From: Methylocystis sp. KS32
Lineage (GTDB): Bacteria; Pseudomonadota; Alphaproteobacteria; Rhizobiales; Beijerinckiaceae
DNA: 64,000 bases
Direction of reading: 5' to 3'
NCBI GenBank assembly: GCA_002862095.1
Contig: PHSQ01000001.1
Coordinates: forward strand, 620,001-684,000
The notes under the pieces are model-generated. The model was not told the DNA's origin. It was given only the letters and a program-made list of their open reading frames with translations, and did no database searches. This document shows positions 35,995 through 44,651 of the stretch, piece by piece. Each line of letters opens with the position of its first letter. Positions within the stretch are counted from its first letter, which is position 1. A program made the translations under genes and the position numbers.

Positions 35995-37112
35995 CCCTTG
36001 AGGCCGAATCAAACGCCGCTGGGGACGCAGCGCCGGGCCAACCGGAAGACTCCAGCGAGGGGTCGGGCGAGGCTGTCATCAGCTATTCCATCGGGTTAGC
36101 GCTCTCGGCCCTGTTGACCGCCGCCGCTTTTTATCTCGACGCCTCCGGCTGGCTCTGGGCTCCGAGCATACCCGTCGCGCTCTCGGTCCTCGCGATCGCG
36201 CAGGTCGGCGTGCATCTCGTGTTCTTTCTTCATCTCACCTCGTCGCCCGACAGCGTCAATAATTCGTTGGCCTTGGCCTTTGGGACGTTGATCGTCGCGC
36301 TCGTCATTGTCGGCACGCTATGGATCATGGCGCATATGAACGAGAACATGCCCCAAATGACGGAGACGACGGCGCCGGTTCGAGGCGCCCATGCCAAGAT
36401 CGTGCGCGGCGTCGTCGAATTTGGCGAAGACGTTCCCGTGGGCGCGGCGGTGGAGGGGGTCGTTCGATCGGTCGCCTGCGACGTCGCGACCAAGGTGAGG
36501 GAAGGTCAAATCTGCGCGACGATGGATCAGGCGCCATTCGAACGCGCCATCGCGCAAAGGCAGGATGAAACTCGCACGTGGGAAGACCGCGAGAAGCTCG
36601 CCGAGGCGGGGATGAAGAAGGCGGAGATGATCGTCGCGCGCCCTTCGTCGAAGAACGGCGCCGCCAAGGAGCGTCTGAAGGCCGCGCAGGCGCGGGTCGA
36701 GGAGGAGCGACGCGGGCTGACAGAGGCGCGGAAGGCGCTCGACGCGGCCAAAGCCGCGCTCGATCAAACCAATGTGCGCGCGCCAATAGACGGGGTGGTG
36801 CGGGCGCGCAATGTGGAGCCAGGAAGCGAGGTCGGCCCGCGAACGAAGGCGCCTCTCTTTGTCGTTGCGAAAACGCCGGATCCGGCCGAGATCGGCGTTT
36901 TTGTCACAGCCAATCGGGCCGCGAATTTGAGAGTGGGAGAGAAGCTGAACTTCACTGTCGATCGATTGCGGGGACGGCGCTTCGAAGGCGAAGTCGTGAG
37001 TCTCGAACCATCCACGGAGCCCGCTGGATACACAGTCCGCATCGCCACGCCGAATGCGGACCGCGCGCTCGATGCGGGGGAGGAAGCGACCGTCGTCCTA
37101 CCGCCCGACTAA
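35991..37112 (+). CDS. CyoD (subunit IV) fused to a periplasmic adaptor (HlyD/RND MFP) domain
   Basis: 373 residues, uninterrupted frame. Residues 1-118 are CyoD-like: three helices at about 28-49, 59-81 (SVLAIAQVGVHLVFFLHL) and 91-115 (LIVALVIVGTLWIMAHMNEN). CyoD normally ends here at about 110-130 residues. Residues 140-371 are a membrane-fusion/adaptor protein: first lipoyl half (VGAAVEGVVRSVACDVATKV, REGQICATMDQAPFERAIAQ), a coiled-coil hairpin (181-260), second lipoyl half (TNVRAPIDGVVRARNVEPGS) and a beta-barrel part (EIGVFVTANRAANLRVGEKL). CyoD's C-terminus is periplasmic, so the adaptor would sit in the periplasm. ATG overlaps the cyoC stop. No efflux pump gene and no cyoE follow. Confidence 0.85.
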   Translation: MTLEAESNAAGDAAPGQPEDSSEGSGEAVISYSIGLALSALLTAAAFYLDASGWLWAPSIPVALSVLAIAQVGVHLVFFLHLTSSPDSVNNSLALAFGTLIVALVIVGTLWIMAHMNENMPQMTETTAPVRGAHAKIVRGVVEFGEDVPVGAAVEGVVRSVACDVATKVREGQICATMDQAPFERAIAQRQDETRTWEDREKLAEAGMKKAEMIVARPSSKNGAAKERLKAAQARVEEERRGLTEARKALDAAKAALDQTNVRAPIDGVVRARNVEPGSEVGPRTKAPLFVVAKTPDPAEIGVFVTANRAANLRVGEKLNFTVDRLRGRRFEGEVVSLEPSTEPAGYTVRIATPNADRALDAGEEATVVLPPD

Positions 37113-37120
37113 ACCGTAGG

Positions 37121-37579
37121 TCAGGGGGTTGCCCCGACTTTGTCCGCGCTAAGCCGGCGATCGCGGTTCTTCGAAAAGGACGAAGCGTCGAAAAGCTCCT
37201 CGTCCATCGACAGCGCGACGAACCGGCGGAACAGAAGATCGAACTCTGGAGCAAAATCCGAAAAAGTTGATAGACTTTTTCGACAAGATTTTGCTCCAGC
37301 TTTTTGAAACTGGAGCGATTTCTTATCGACCAGACGATTCCGTCTGGTCGATAAGCGCTCTAGCCGCTCGACGAACTGACGTTCCGAACGCAGCGTGTAG
37401 AGCATCTGCAGCAGCGACGCCCGTGGAAGCCGCTTCGGCGGGATCGAGGGGCGACCGCCCGATTTGTCGAGCGTTTCGAAATGCGAATCCATCGCGGCGA
37501 GCGAGGCGCTCACCATGTCGCGCATCGCCCGAAGCGGATGCGCCTTCGGGATGCGCGTCTCGTTGTCGACATAGCACAA
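37121..37579 (-). pseudogene. IS5-family transposase N-terminal remnant, split by a MITE
   Basis: The minus strand reads HPLRAMRDMVSASLAAMDSH, GGRPSIPPKRLPRASLLQML, YTLRSERQFVERL, then after an inserted repeat DLLFRRFVALSMDEELFDAS and SFSKNRDRRLSADK. This is the start of an IS5-type transposase (RPSIPP, LRSER, FRxFVxL, FSKNRDRLL) with the catalytic part missing. The insert at 37246-37363 keeps the frame open but is foreign. It begins 9 bp after the cyoD-fusion stop, in the opposite direction. Confidence 0.75.
37246..37363 (+). repeat. MITE-like repeat, copy A (inside an IS5 remnant)
   Basis: 118 bp, ends CTGGAGC and GCTCTAG. It matches copy B (52462-52580, opposite orientation) along its whole length with few differences. 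It holds nested hairpins: GAGCAAAATCC with GGATTTTGCTC-like partner, GCTCCAG with CTGGAGC, and CCAGACG with CGTCTGG. It interrupts the IS5 transposase remnant. Confidence 0.8.
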
Positions 37580-37683
37580 TCAGACGCTTCGCGTCACGCA
37601 GCGACGCCCCCCATGGTTCCAACATCGTCTCGATCGACGCTCTCGACATCCCGTGACCCCCATGACAATTCATGGCCCTCGCC

Positions 37684-37764
37684 GTCATTGCGACGAGGCG
37701 GAGCCGACGAAGTGATCCAGGGGGCTACCCCGACTCTGGACTGCTTCGCTCCGCTCGCGATGAC
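37684..37764. repeat. REP-like palindromic intergenic element
   Basis: An 81-bp imperfect palindrome: GTCATTGCGACGAGGCGGAG at the left and TCCGCTCGCGATGAC at the right, with GATCCAG/CTGGA in the stem and a Gly-C-rich loop. Such GTCATTGCGA...TCGCAATGAC elements are frequent in rhizobiales genomes. It lies between the IS5 remnant and pgi. Confidence 0.7.
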
Positions 37765-37811
37765 GACTCTCCCGAGGTTCGTCTTGTGACTGGGTAGAAC
37801 TGGAAAGTCGC

Positions 37812-39452
37812 TCAGCCATGACGCCGCCGCCAGTCTATAAGGCCGGCGGTTGAGCCGTCGAGAGCAATGGTCGGGGCGCTCTTGTCCTCGACGATGGGCG
37901 CGAGGCGATTGGCCAACTCCTTGCCGAGCTCCACGCCCCATTGGTCGAAGGGGTTGATGTCCCAGATCGCCGACTGCACGAATACCTTGTGCTCGTAGAG
38001 CGCGACGAGCCGGCCCAGCGCGCGCGGATCGAGCCGGCGGTAAAGCAGCGTGCTGGAAGGCCGGTCTCCCGAAAAGACCTTGTGCGGCGCGAGGCGCTCG
38101 ATCTCCGCCTCGTCGCGGCCGTCCTTGCGTAACAATTCCTTGGCCTCTTCGAGAGTCCGCCCGCGCATGAAGGCTTCGCTTTGGGCGAGGCAATTGGCGA
38201 ACAACAGTGCGTGATGATGGGCGTCGGCCTCGACCGGCTCCGTCGCGAGCAGAAAATCGATCGGCGTGACGTCGGTTCCCTGATGCAATAGCTGGAAGAA
38301 GGCGTGCTGGCCATTGGTGCCGGGTTCGCCGAAGACGATGGGGGCGGTCGCGGCCGCGACCGGCGCGCCGTCTCGCGTGACCGATTTGCCGTTCGATTCC
38401 ATGTCGAGCTGTTGCAGATAGGCGGGAAAGCGCGCCAACCTCTGGTCATAAGGAATGACGGCGTGCGCCGCGCGGCCCAGCACATTGCGATGCCACACGC
38501 CCAGCAGGCCCATCAGCGCCGGAATGTTTTCATCGAGCGGCGCCTCCTGGAAATGCATGTCGATGTCATGGCCGCCACGCAAAAATCCGGTGAAATTTTC
38601 CGGCCCTATGCTGATGGCGAGCGCGAGGCCGATCGTCGACCACATCGAATAGCGGCCGCCGACCCAGTCCCAGAAGCCGAAAACGCGCGAAGGCTCGATG
38701 CCGAATTGCGCCACCTTGTCGAGGCGGGTGGACACGGCGGCGAAATGCCGCCTGACCGCGGCTTCGCCGAGCGCTGCGACCACGCGCGCCCGCGCGCTGG
38801 CGGCGTTGGTCATCGTCTCCTGTGTCGTGAAGGTTTTTGAGGAAACGATAAAGAGCGTGCGCGAGAGATCGAGCGGCGCCAGCGTGTCGGCGAGATCGGC
38901 GCCGTCGACATTGGCGACGAAATGAGCGCGCGGCCCGCCCGCGCCAAAGGGCGACAGCGCGCGGGCAGCCATCGCGGGTCCGAGATCAGAGCCGCCGATG
39001 CCGATATTGACGACGTCGGTGAAGGGCAGGCCGCTCGCCCCCGTCAACTGGCCTTGGCGTATAGCGCGGGCGAAGGCGAACATCTTTTCGCGTTCGGCCT
39101 CGATCTCGCGGCGCATATCGACGCCTTGCACGAGGATGGGGCCGCCGGAGAGATCGCGCAGCCCCATGTGCATCGCCGCGCGCCCCTCGGTGTTGTTGAC
39201 CGGTTCGCCAGCGAAGAGGGCGGCGCGCCGGGCGGGCAGTTCCCGCGCCTTTGCGAGCGCGACGAGAAGATCCAATGTTTCGCGCGTGATTTTATGTTTC
39301 GAGAAATCGAACAGCAGACCGTCGAGCGAGACCGAGAAATTTTCGAAACGCTTGGGGTTTTGGGCAAAAAATTCGCGCACATGCGCCCGCGCCAATTCGC
39401 GGGCATGGGCGTCGAGAGCTTTAAGGGCGGTGGCGACGGCGGTGTGCGGCAT
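37812..39452 (-). CDS. pgi: Glucose-6-phosphate isomerase
   Basis: 546 residues, full length. It interconverts glucose 6-phosphate and fructose 6-phosphate. Family signatures: VNIGIGGSDLGPAMAARAL, FIVSSKTFTTQETMTNA, FGFWDWVGGRYSMWSTIGLA, LQQLDMESNGKSVTRDG, GEPGTNGQHAFFQLLHQGT with the catalytic His, and the second signature in the QSAIWDINPFDQWGVELGK end. Cytoplasmic. It stands alone, downstream of a region with a decayed cytochrome. Confidence 0.96.
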   Translation of the reverse strand: MPHTAVATALKALDAHARELARAHVREFFAQNPKRFENFSVSLDGLLFDFSKHKITRETLDLLVALAKARELPARRAALFAGEPVNNTEGRAAMHMGLRDLSGGPILVQGVDMRREIEAEREKMFAFARAIRQGQLTGASGLPFTDVVNIGIGGSDLGPAMAARALSPFGAGGPRAHFVANVDGADLADTLAPLDLSRTLFIVSSKTFTTQETMTNAASARARVVAALGEAAVRRHFAAVSTRLDKVAQFGIEPSRVFGFWDWVGGRYSMWSTIGLALAISIGPENFTGFLRGGHDIDMHFQEAPLDENIPALMGLLGVWHRNVLGRAAHAVIPYDQRLARFPAYLQQLDMESNGKSVTRDGAPVAAATAPIVFGEPGTNGQHAFFQLLHQGTDVTPIDFLLATEPVEADAHHHALLFANCLAQSEAFMRGRTLEEAKELLRKDGRDEAEIERLAPHKVFSGDRPSSTLLYRRLDPRALGRLVALYEHKVFVQSAIWDINPFDQWGVELGKELANRLAPIVEDKSAPTIALDGSTAGLIDWRRRHG

Positions 39453-39599
39453 GGAAGCGCCTTTAGGTGCGGGTGTCGATCAGGAAACGCGGCGCGCGAT
39501 TCGCGCTGGCTCCATAATAGCAAATTGAGCGGCCGCGCTCTCTGGTCGATCACGGCGCAACTCGCCGACGCCTTGAAATTCTGGGAACAAGGCGCGCAG

Positions 39600-39923
39600 T
39601 GGAATTCAATCAGGCGCAAGGGGTTAAACACCCGCGCCGCGTCGCGGTCCCCGGCGGCTCGCCCTACGACCACGACGCAAGGGCGTCCGAAGGCCGAGGT
39701 CTTTGCCTGGTGCGAGCTCTTCGACGCCATCATGCGCATGGGCGTCCCGAAACCACCTGCTTTCGCCTGGTGGCCGGCGCGGCTCGACGCGGTGGGCGTG
39801 ATCGCAGACTCCGGCAACAGCCGTTGCGGGCACGACTTTGGCGCATAGCTCGGCGAGGACGACAAGAAAGCCCTGCTCGCGTATCTGAAGTCGCTCCGAT
39901 CGTGCGAGGCGAAAGAAGCATAA
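39600..39923 (+). pseudogene. Decayed di-heme cytochrome C-terminus
   Basis: One frame reads ADSGNSRCGHDFGA, an in-frame TAG at 39846-39848, then LGEDDKKALLAYLKSLRSCE and TAA at 39921-39923. The pattern N-x-G-H-(E/D)-(F/Y)-G, then E-E-D-K-x-A-L-x-x-Y-L-K-S-L is the usual end of RoxA/peroxidase-type c cytochromes. The N-terminal and heme parts are missing and no start or ribosome binding site fits. I read it as a gene remnant. Confidence 0.4.
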
Positions 39924-40068
39924 CTGCGGAGCGCCGGCCTCTGGGGCCGCTTTCGCGCCCTGTTTTCGCGCCTGCGCGTATATGCCACTATCGTCTTCCT
40001 TGAACGCCGAATCGGTTTTTGGCGTATAGACTCAGGCAATCCCATCAAAAATTGACGAAGGCGGCGTT

Positions 40069-41217
40069 ATGTCCTGGAATAAGCCCAAGCACGGATTGGC
40101 TTTCACCCTTGTCCACTGGCTGTTGGCGCTGGCGGTTCTGGCCTCGCTCGGGCTCGGCTGGCGCGCTCATTTCTTGCCCATGAGCGGCGACGAACGCGCC
40201 CTCGTCGATGAATTGCACATATCGCTTGGGCTCACCGCCGCCGGCCTGCTCGTCGTGGCGGTTTTGCTCCAGATCTTTTCCCGCCAACCCGCGCCGCCGA
40301 GCGCCGCGCCGCACTGGAGCGAGGCGGCGGCTCCGTGGCTCAACGCGCTGCTTTATCTGCTCGTCGCGGTCATGGTCGCGAGCGGCTATCTGGGGCTGGT
40401 TTTCACTGGCGAGACGATCGAGTTCTGGGGCGCGCCTTTGCCGAACTGGGGCGAGCCGAACGACCGGCTGGTCGAACTGAGCTCGAACGTGCATCGAATC
40501 GCGGCCTACATGCTCGTGGCGGTTCTCCTCGCCCATATCGTCGTCGCCGTCGCGGGGGCGCTGCGCCGCTCCGAGGCGAAAGGCGTCGGCGGATTTCCCG
40601 CGCCGCTCGCCGCGGATTCGCTCGCCGAGAGAATCGGGCGCGATCTCGCGAGAAAAATGAATCTTCTCGGCTGGGCGGGTTTCTGGCTTCAGTTCGTTTT
40701 CGCCTTTCTCTCGGGGCTGCTGTTGCAAATCGCCACGGCCGGGCGGATGCTCAGCGCCGCTAACGCCGGAATCGGCGACGCGCTTTCATGGAGCGGTTGC
40801 GCGCTCCTCGTGCTTCTGTTTACCTGCGCGCTGATGTTTTATTACACGAGGCGGGCGCATCGGCTTGCGGCGGCGCCGCAATATTGTCTCGATAAAAACG
40901 ACAACTCCGGCCTGTGGTATCTCACGGCGGGCATCGGGCTCGGCCTTCTGGGGCTTCTGTCATCCTTCGGCGGCGTAGCGCTGAGCATCGTCCTGCTCAT
41001 CGCCAAGACCGTGTCGCAACCGCCGGGCATCGCCATCACCGATCCCACCAAAATCATCAGGGCGCTCGACATTTTCGTTCTGCTGATGAGCTTTCTGCTC
41101 CTGATCGCCCATTTCATCGGCTTTGGAATTAGCCTGTGGCTGCGCGTCTCTCTCGCCAGCGCCCGCGGGCGTTATCGCAAGGGGAGCGCAAAAGCGGGTG
41201 ATCTGTCCAACAGTTGA
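40069..41217 (+). CDS. Cytochrome b561-like domain fused to a DUF3611-like domain
   Basis: 382 residues, eight hydrophobic helices. Residues 1-170 resemble prokaryotic cytochrome b561: HGLAFTLVHWLLALAVLASL (heme His), DELHISLGLTAAGLLVVAVL, and SSNVHRIAAYMLVAVLLAHI (two His). Residues 195-365 resemble DUF3611, a cyanobacterial/plastid-type membrane family: KMNLLGWAGFWLQFVFAFLS, TAGIGLGLLGLLSSFGGVAL, DPTKIIRALDIFVLLMSFLL and IAHFIGFGISLWLR. Inner membrane, probably a quinol or ascorbate-type electron-transfer protein. The DUF3611 match is from memory of the family pattern. Confidence 0.7.
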   Translation: MSWNKPKHGLAFTLVHWLLALAVLASLGLGWRAHFLPMSGDERALVDELHISLGLTAAGLLVVAVLLQIFSRQPAPPSAAPHWSEAAAPWLNALLYLLVAVMVASGYLGLVFTGETIEFWGAPLPNWGEPNDRLVELSSNVHRIAAYMLVAVLLAHIVVAVAGALRRSEAKGVGGFPAPLAADSLAERIGRDLARKMNLLGWAGFWLQFVFAFLSGLLLQIATAGRMLSAANAGIGDALSWSGCALLVLLFTCALMFYYTRRAHRLAAAPQYCLDKNDNSGLWYLTAGIGLGLLGLLSSFGGVALSIVLLIAKTVSQPPGIAITDPTKIIRALDIFVLLMSFLLLIAHFIGFGISLWLRVSLASARGRYRKGSAKAGDLSNS

Positions 41218-41385
41218 GAGATATTGCGCGATGGTATCGTAATACTTGTAAGCCGCGCTTTTAACCCATCTTATTCAGCCATGGGGTGATTTTGGGCTGG
41301 TAAGTGTCGCGTAAGATGCTGATTTAGGGTGTATGGATCGGTTGCTTACGCCGATCCTTCACACCTCGTCGCAGCCACGCCCGCC

Positions 41386-41522
41386 ATGGCCGAATATACC
41401 CGTTTTCGTTTCGAGCCGTTGGCCGCAAGAAGATCTCCTCCGCTTTCGACGGGGGACGCATCACCGCGGATGCTGACATGATGCTTTTGGGGCAAGCCGA
41501 ACGTCGTCCGGGGCTGGCGGGG
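41386..41522 (+). pseudogene. IS1380-family transposase N-terminal remnant
   Basis: From ATG 41386 the translation is AEYTRFRFEPLAARK; after a one-base frameshift it continues ISSAFDGGRITADADMMLLG and QAERRPGLA. This is the start of IS1380-type transposases (FxFxxxxxxxxxxFDGGxxTSDAGxxLL). The rest of the element is gone. Confidence 0.55.
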
Positions 41523-41567
41523 TTACCGTGACACTCCACTCTATTGACTTGCAAGAGGGGCTTTCAG

Positions 41568-41991
41568 TTAGAGCGCGATCCGATCCTGTCGATTCAATAT
41601 TCTGGCCAGGATGGCCATATCTGAAGTGGCGCTCCTGTGGCGAGAGCGCGGCGAGGAATTGGGGGGCGGATCATCGCGCCGTCGATGGATATTCGCAAGA
41701 AAGTCATGAAGGCGATCAAGGGCGGGATGTCGCGTCGCCAGGCGGCGGCGCGGTTCGACATTGGTCCGAATGACGGTGAATTACGGAAATGCGGTGACAC
41801 GCCCGTCTTTCTCCTTTAAATAGCCGATACAACTCAAAATCGCCCGCCTCGAAAAACACGGTTGCGCGACAATTGCCACGCTGGGTGACATGATGCGGAC
41901 GGCCGGGGACCACGATAGGGGTGATGCCGGTCATATACTCTCGGTAGCGCTGAACAGATATAAGGTAAATACGGGCGTGTCACCGTAATTC
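41568..41991 (+). repeat. 424-bp direct repeat, copy 1 (IS630 fragment plus RAYT mini-element)
   Basis: Repeated at 43270-43693 in the same orientation with the same length. The left 210 bp starts TTAGAGCGCGATCC and encodes the start of an IS630-type transposase (MDIRKKVMKAIKGGMSRRQA then ARFDIG). It is interrupted at 41778 by the mini-element. The left part is essentially identical between copies, while the right (mini-element) part differs at many positions. TA at the left edge fits the IS630 target. Confidence 0.8.
41778..41991 (-). mobile_element. RAYT-derived mini-element, copy 1
   Basis: 214 bp between inverted ends GAATTACGG...GGTGACACGCCCGT and ACGGGCGTGTCACCGTAATTC. On the minus strand it encodes the start of a REP-associated tyrosine transposase: MTGITPIVVPGRPHHVTQRG, then NCRATVFFEAGDFELYRLFK. 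The catalytic tyrosine region is missing, so it is non-autonomous. Confidence 0.7.
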
Positions 41992-42335
41992 CAAGCTGGA
42001 CCTGCGTAAGATTAGCCCGGTGCCTGAATTCAATCAGAAGCTCCAGAAAAACAGCGTAATCCCGAGTGTGAATGCTCTTCCGCATCATGCAGTGTGAGAG
42101 TGCATGCGATTTTCGAATAGTCCAAAATGGAATGTTGATTCAGCGTGCCGGGCGCCAACTTCCAGCCTCTCGTCGATCATCCGGCGCTTATCCAAGCCAC
42201 CCGCCCTCAGCACCGACGGTTCTCGCCGGCGGCTTACTCACAGGCAAGCAGACAACGCCGGGAATTTTACCTTCCCCAGCCGACCCCATCGCCTTCGAGT
42301 CATTGCATTTCGGGAGGGCACTCAATCTGTCTTAG

Positions 42336-43269
42336 AGTCTGTCCGCGAACATCATGTTGGATTGCATAGCTTTCTGAGCATGAGGCGGATTGAGGCGATG
42401 CGCAGAAATGCGAGCGCCTTTCGGTTGAGGCATTCCCAATCCTTAGCCAATCTTCGACACCGACCGAGCCAGGAAAAAGTTCGTTCGACGACCCACCGCC
42501 TTGGCAAGACCTCGAAGCCTTTCGCTGTGTCAGAACGCTTGACGATTTCCGTCACGAGGCTTGGCAAAGCTTTCTTCTGCGCCTCGCAAAAGATTGGTCC
42601 CTGATATCCGCCATCGGCGAACAGCTTTTGCAGAAACGGAAATCTCCCAAACATTGTGCGCAGAACAAGAACGCCGCCGTCTCGATCCTGAATGTCGGCC
42701 GGATGAACGATCGCATGAAGCAGCAGGCCTATCGTGTCGACGAGAATATGCCGCTTCTTGCCGTTGATCTTCTTGCCCGCATCATAGCCGTGCGGATCAA
42801 TGCAGCGCCCCCTTTTTCCGCCGCTTTCACGCTCTGGCTGTCGATGACGGCGGCGGTCGGGCTGGCGTCACGCCCGGCGGCCTCGCGACACTTCACGTAA
42901 AGCGCGTGGTGGAGACGATCGAGCGTGCCGTCATAGGTCCAAAGGTCGAAATAGCCGTAAACTGTGCTCTTGGGCGGCAAATCCTTCGGGATCGCGCGCC
43001 ACTGACAGCCCGTCGAGAGAACATACATGAGTCCGTTCACGACCTGCCGCATGTCCACCCTGCGCTTGCCGCCGCCGCGCTTTGCCGGCGGGATCAAGGG
43101 GGCGATCAATGCCCACTCCGCGTCCGTGACGTCGCTGGGATAACGCAGACCGCTACGGTCGTAGCGCGCGCGATTTTCGTTCGTCCACATCGGCGACCCC
43201 TTCGAGAATCAGGCCGCCACATCGAATCATAAAAGACTCATTCGACTCAACTTCTGCTCGGACAGACAC
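42336..43269 (-). mobile_element. IS5-family (IS427-type) insertion sequence with frameshifted transposase
   Basis: 934 bp with inverted ends AGTCTGTCCG and (reverse complement of right end) GTGTCTGTCCG. Direct repeats TTAG at 42332-42335 and 43270-43273 match the YTAR target duplication of the IS427 subgroup. The transposase lies in two frames (next entry). Confidence 0.8.
42352..43190 (-). CDS. IS5/IS427-type transposase in two overlapping frames
   Basis: The first frame (43190-42729) runs SDVTDAEWALIAPLIPPAKR, RWRAI-type N-terminus and up to VIDSQSVKAAEKGG (first catalytic Asp). At the run A5G5 (complement of 42808-42817) a -1 shift brings in IDPHGYDAGKKINGKKRHIL, then LFADGGYQGPIF with the second Asp and RRWVVERTFSWLGRCRRLAK with the Glu, ending at 42352. 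Joined, it gives a normal-length DDE transposase. IS427-type elements are known to use frameshifting, so this may be functional; a simple homopolymer indel is the alternative. Confidence 0.75.
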
Positions 43270-43693
43270 TTAGAGCGCGATCCGATCCTGTCGATTCAAT
43301 ATTCTGGCCAGGATGGCCATATCTGAAGTGGCGCTCCTGTGGCGAGAGCGCGGCGAGGAATTGGGGGGCGGATCATCGCGCCGTCGATGGATATTCGCAA
43401 GAAAGTCATGAAGGCGATCAAGGGCGGGATGTCGCGTCGCCAGGCGGCGGCGCGGTTCGACATTGGTCCGAATGACGGTGAATTACGGAAATGCGGTGAC
43501 ACGCCCGTCTTTCTCCTTTAAATAGCCGATACAACTCATAATCGCCCGCCACGAGAAACACGGTCGCGCGACAATTGTCACGCTGGGTGCCATGATGCGG
43601 AAGGCCGGGGACAACGATACGGGCGATGCGGGTGATGTGCTCTCGGTAGCATCGAACAGATATAAAGTAAATACGGGCGTGTCACCGTAATTC
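43270..43693 (+). repeat. 424-bp direct repeat, copy 2 (IS630 fragment plus RAYT mini-element)
   Basis: Same unit as 41568-41991, offset by 1702 bp. Its first four bases are also the right target duplication (TTAG) of the IS427-type element. Confidence 0.8.
43480..43693 (-). mobile_element. RAYT-derived mini-element, copy 2
   Basis: 214 bp, same ends as copy 1. Internal sequence differs from copy 1 at a dozen or more sites while the IS630 part beside it does not, which points to independent history or gene conversion. Confidence 0.7.
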
Positions 43694-43991
43694 CCAACCG
43701 AACGCAATTAGAAAAGGTGTCAGGAATACACCGCCGCCCTTGCCAGCCGGCCCGGAGAGAAGGACGGGATCCGCGCTAAAGAGGGTAGCGGAGAAAAGCC
43801 CAACGGAGTGAGTTTCGACTGCGTCGAGTGGCGTCAAAATCCAGCAGAAGTTGAGTCCCGAATTTTTGCGCGCGGCGTAATCATCGCCGCGCTATAAACA
43901 GGGGCGCGCGCATCGGTCTTTTGTTCGATGGGTGGAAATCTCTAGCTTGCCGCGGTTGACGGTAGCAGATCCCATTTCGAGGAATTCACGA

Positions 43992-44651
43992 ATGGACCGC
44001 ATACTCGTAATCGTTCGTCATGGTCAGAGCGAATGGAATTTGAAAAATCAGTTTACTGGATGGAAGAACCCTGATCTCACCCCGCGGGGGATCGAGGAGG
44101 CGCGACGAGTTGGGCGTGAACTCAAGAAGCTCGATCTGCACTTCAATATCGCATTTACCTCGCTCTTGCTGCGCGCCAGGCATACGCTTGCTCTCATTTT
44201 CGAAGAGCTCGGCCAATCGAACATTTCGAGCATTAGCGACCGGGCCTTGAACGAACGTCACTACGGCGATCTCTCGGGATTGAACAAAGAAGAAGCGAGC
44301 CGCCAATGGGGCGCGGAGCAGGTGCGCCTCTGGCGTCGATCTTATGATGTGGCTCCGCCCGGCGGCGAAAGTCTGAAGGATACGGCGGCGCGGGTTTTGC
44401 CTTTCTATTGTCAGCAAATTTTACCCCATGCCCTGAGAGGCGAGCGCGTGCTGGTCGTCGCGCACGGCAATTCCCTGCGCACGCTTGCGATGGTGCTGGA
44501 TCATCTTACGCCGGAGACTGTCACGTCTCTTGAACTCGCGACGGGCGTGGTCATCGTCTACCGTCTCAACGCCGATTCGACGGTCGCTTCCAGACGGGAA
44601 CTGAAGGAGGACATACAGTCAGCTGACATTCGAAGGGATGAAATTCTTTGA
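43992..44651 (+). CDS. gpmA: 2,3-bisphosphoglycerate-dependent phosphoglycerate mutase
   Basis: 219 residues from ATG 43992. It interconverts 3- and 2-phosphoglycerate in glycolysis. Marks: [20 protein letters not shown] (phospho-His), [52 protein letters not shown] and [15 protein letters not shown] (second His). Shorter than E. coli GpmA but of the usual alphaproteobacterial length. Start supported by the family alignment; an upstream in-frame ATG at 43932 is less likely. It is a housekeeping gene surrounded by IS remains. The 335 bp after it hold no gene I can support. Confidence 0.94.
   Translation: MDRILVIVRHGQSEWNLKNQFTGWKNPDLTPRGIEEARRVGRELKKLDLHFNIAFTSLLLRARHTLALIFEELGQSNISSISDRALNERHYGDLSGLNKEEASRQWGAEQVRLWRRSYDVAPPGGESLKDTAARVLPFYCQQILPHALRGERVLVVAHGNSLRTLAMVLDHLTPETVTSLELATGVVIVYRLNADSTVASRRELKEDIQSADIRRDEIL

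Noticed and set aside
32432-37112. An aa3-type cytochrome c oxidase operon
   Set aside because: Subunit II lacks the CuA Cys/His ligands and a heme c, so it is a quinol oxidase of the cyo type.
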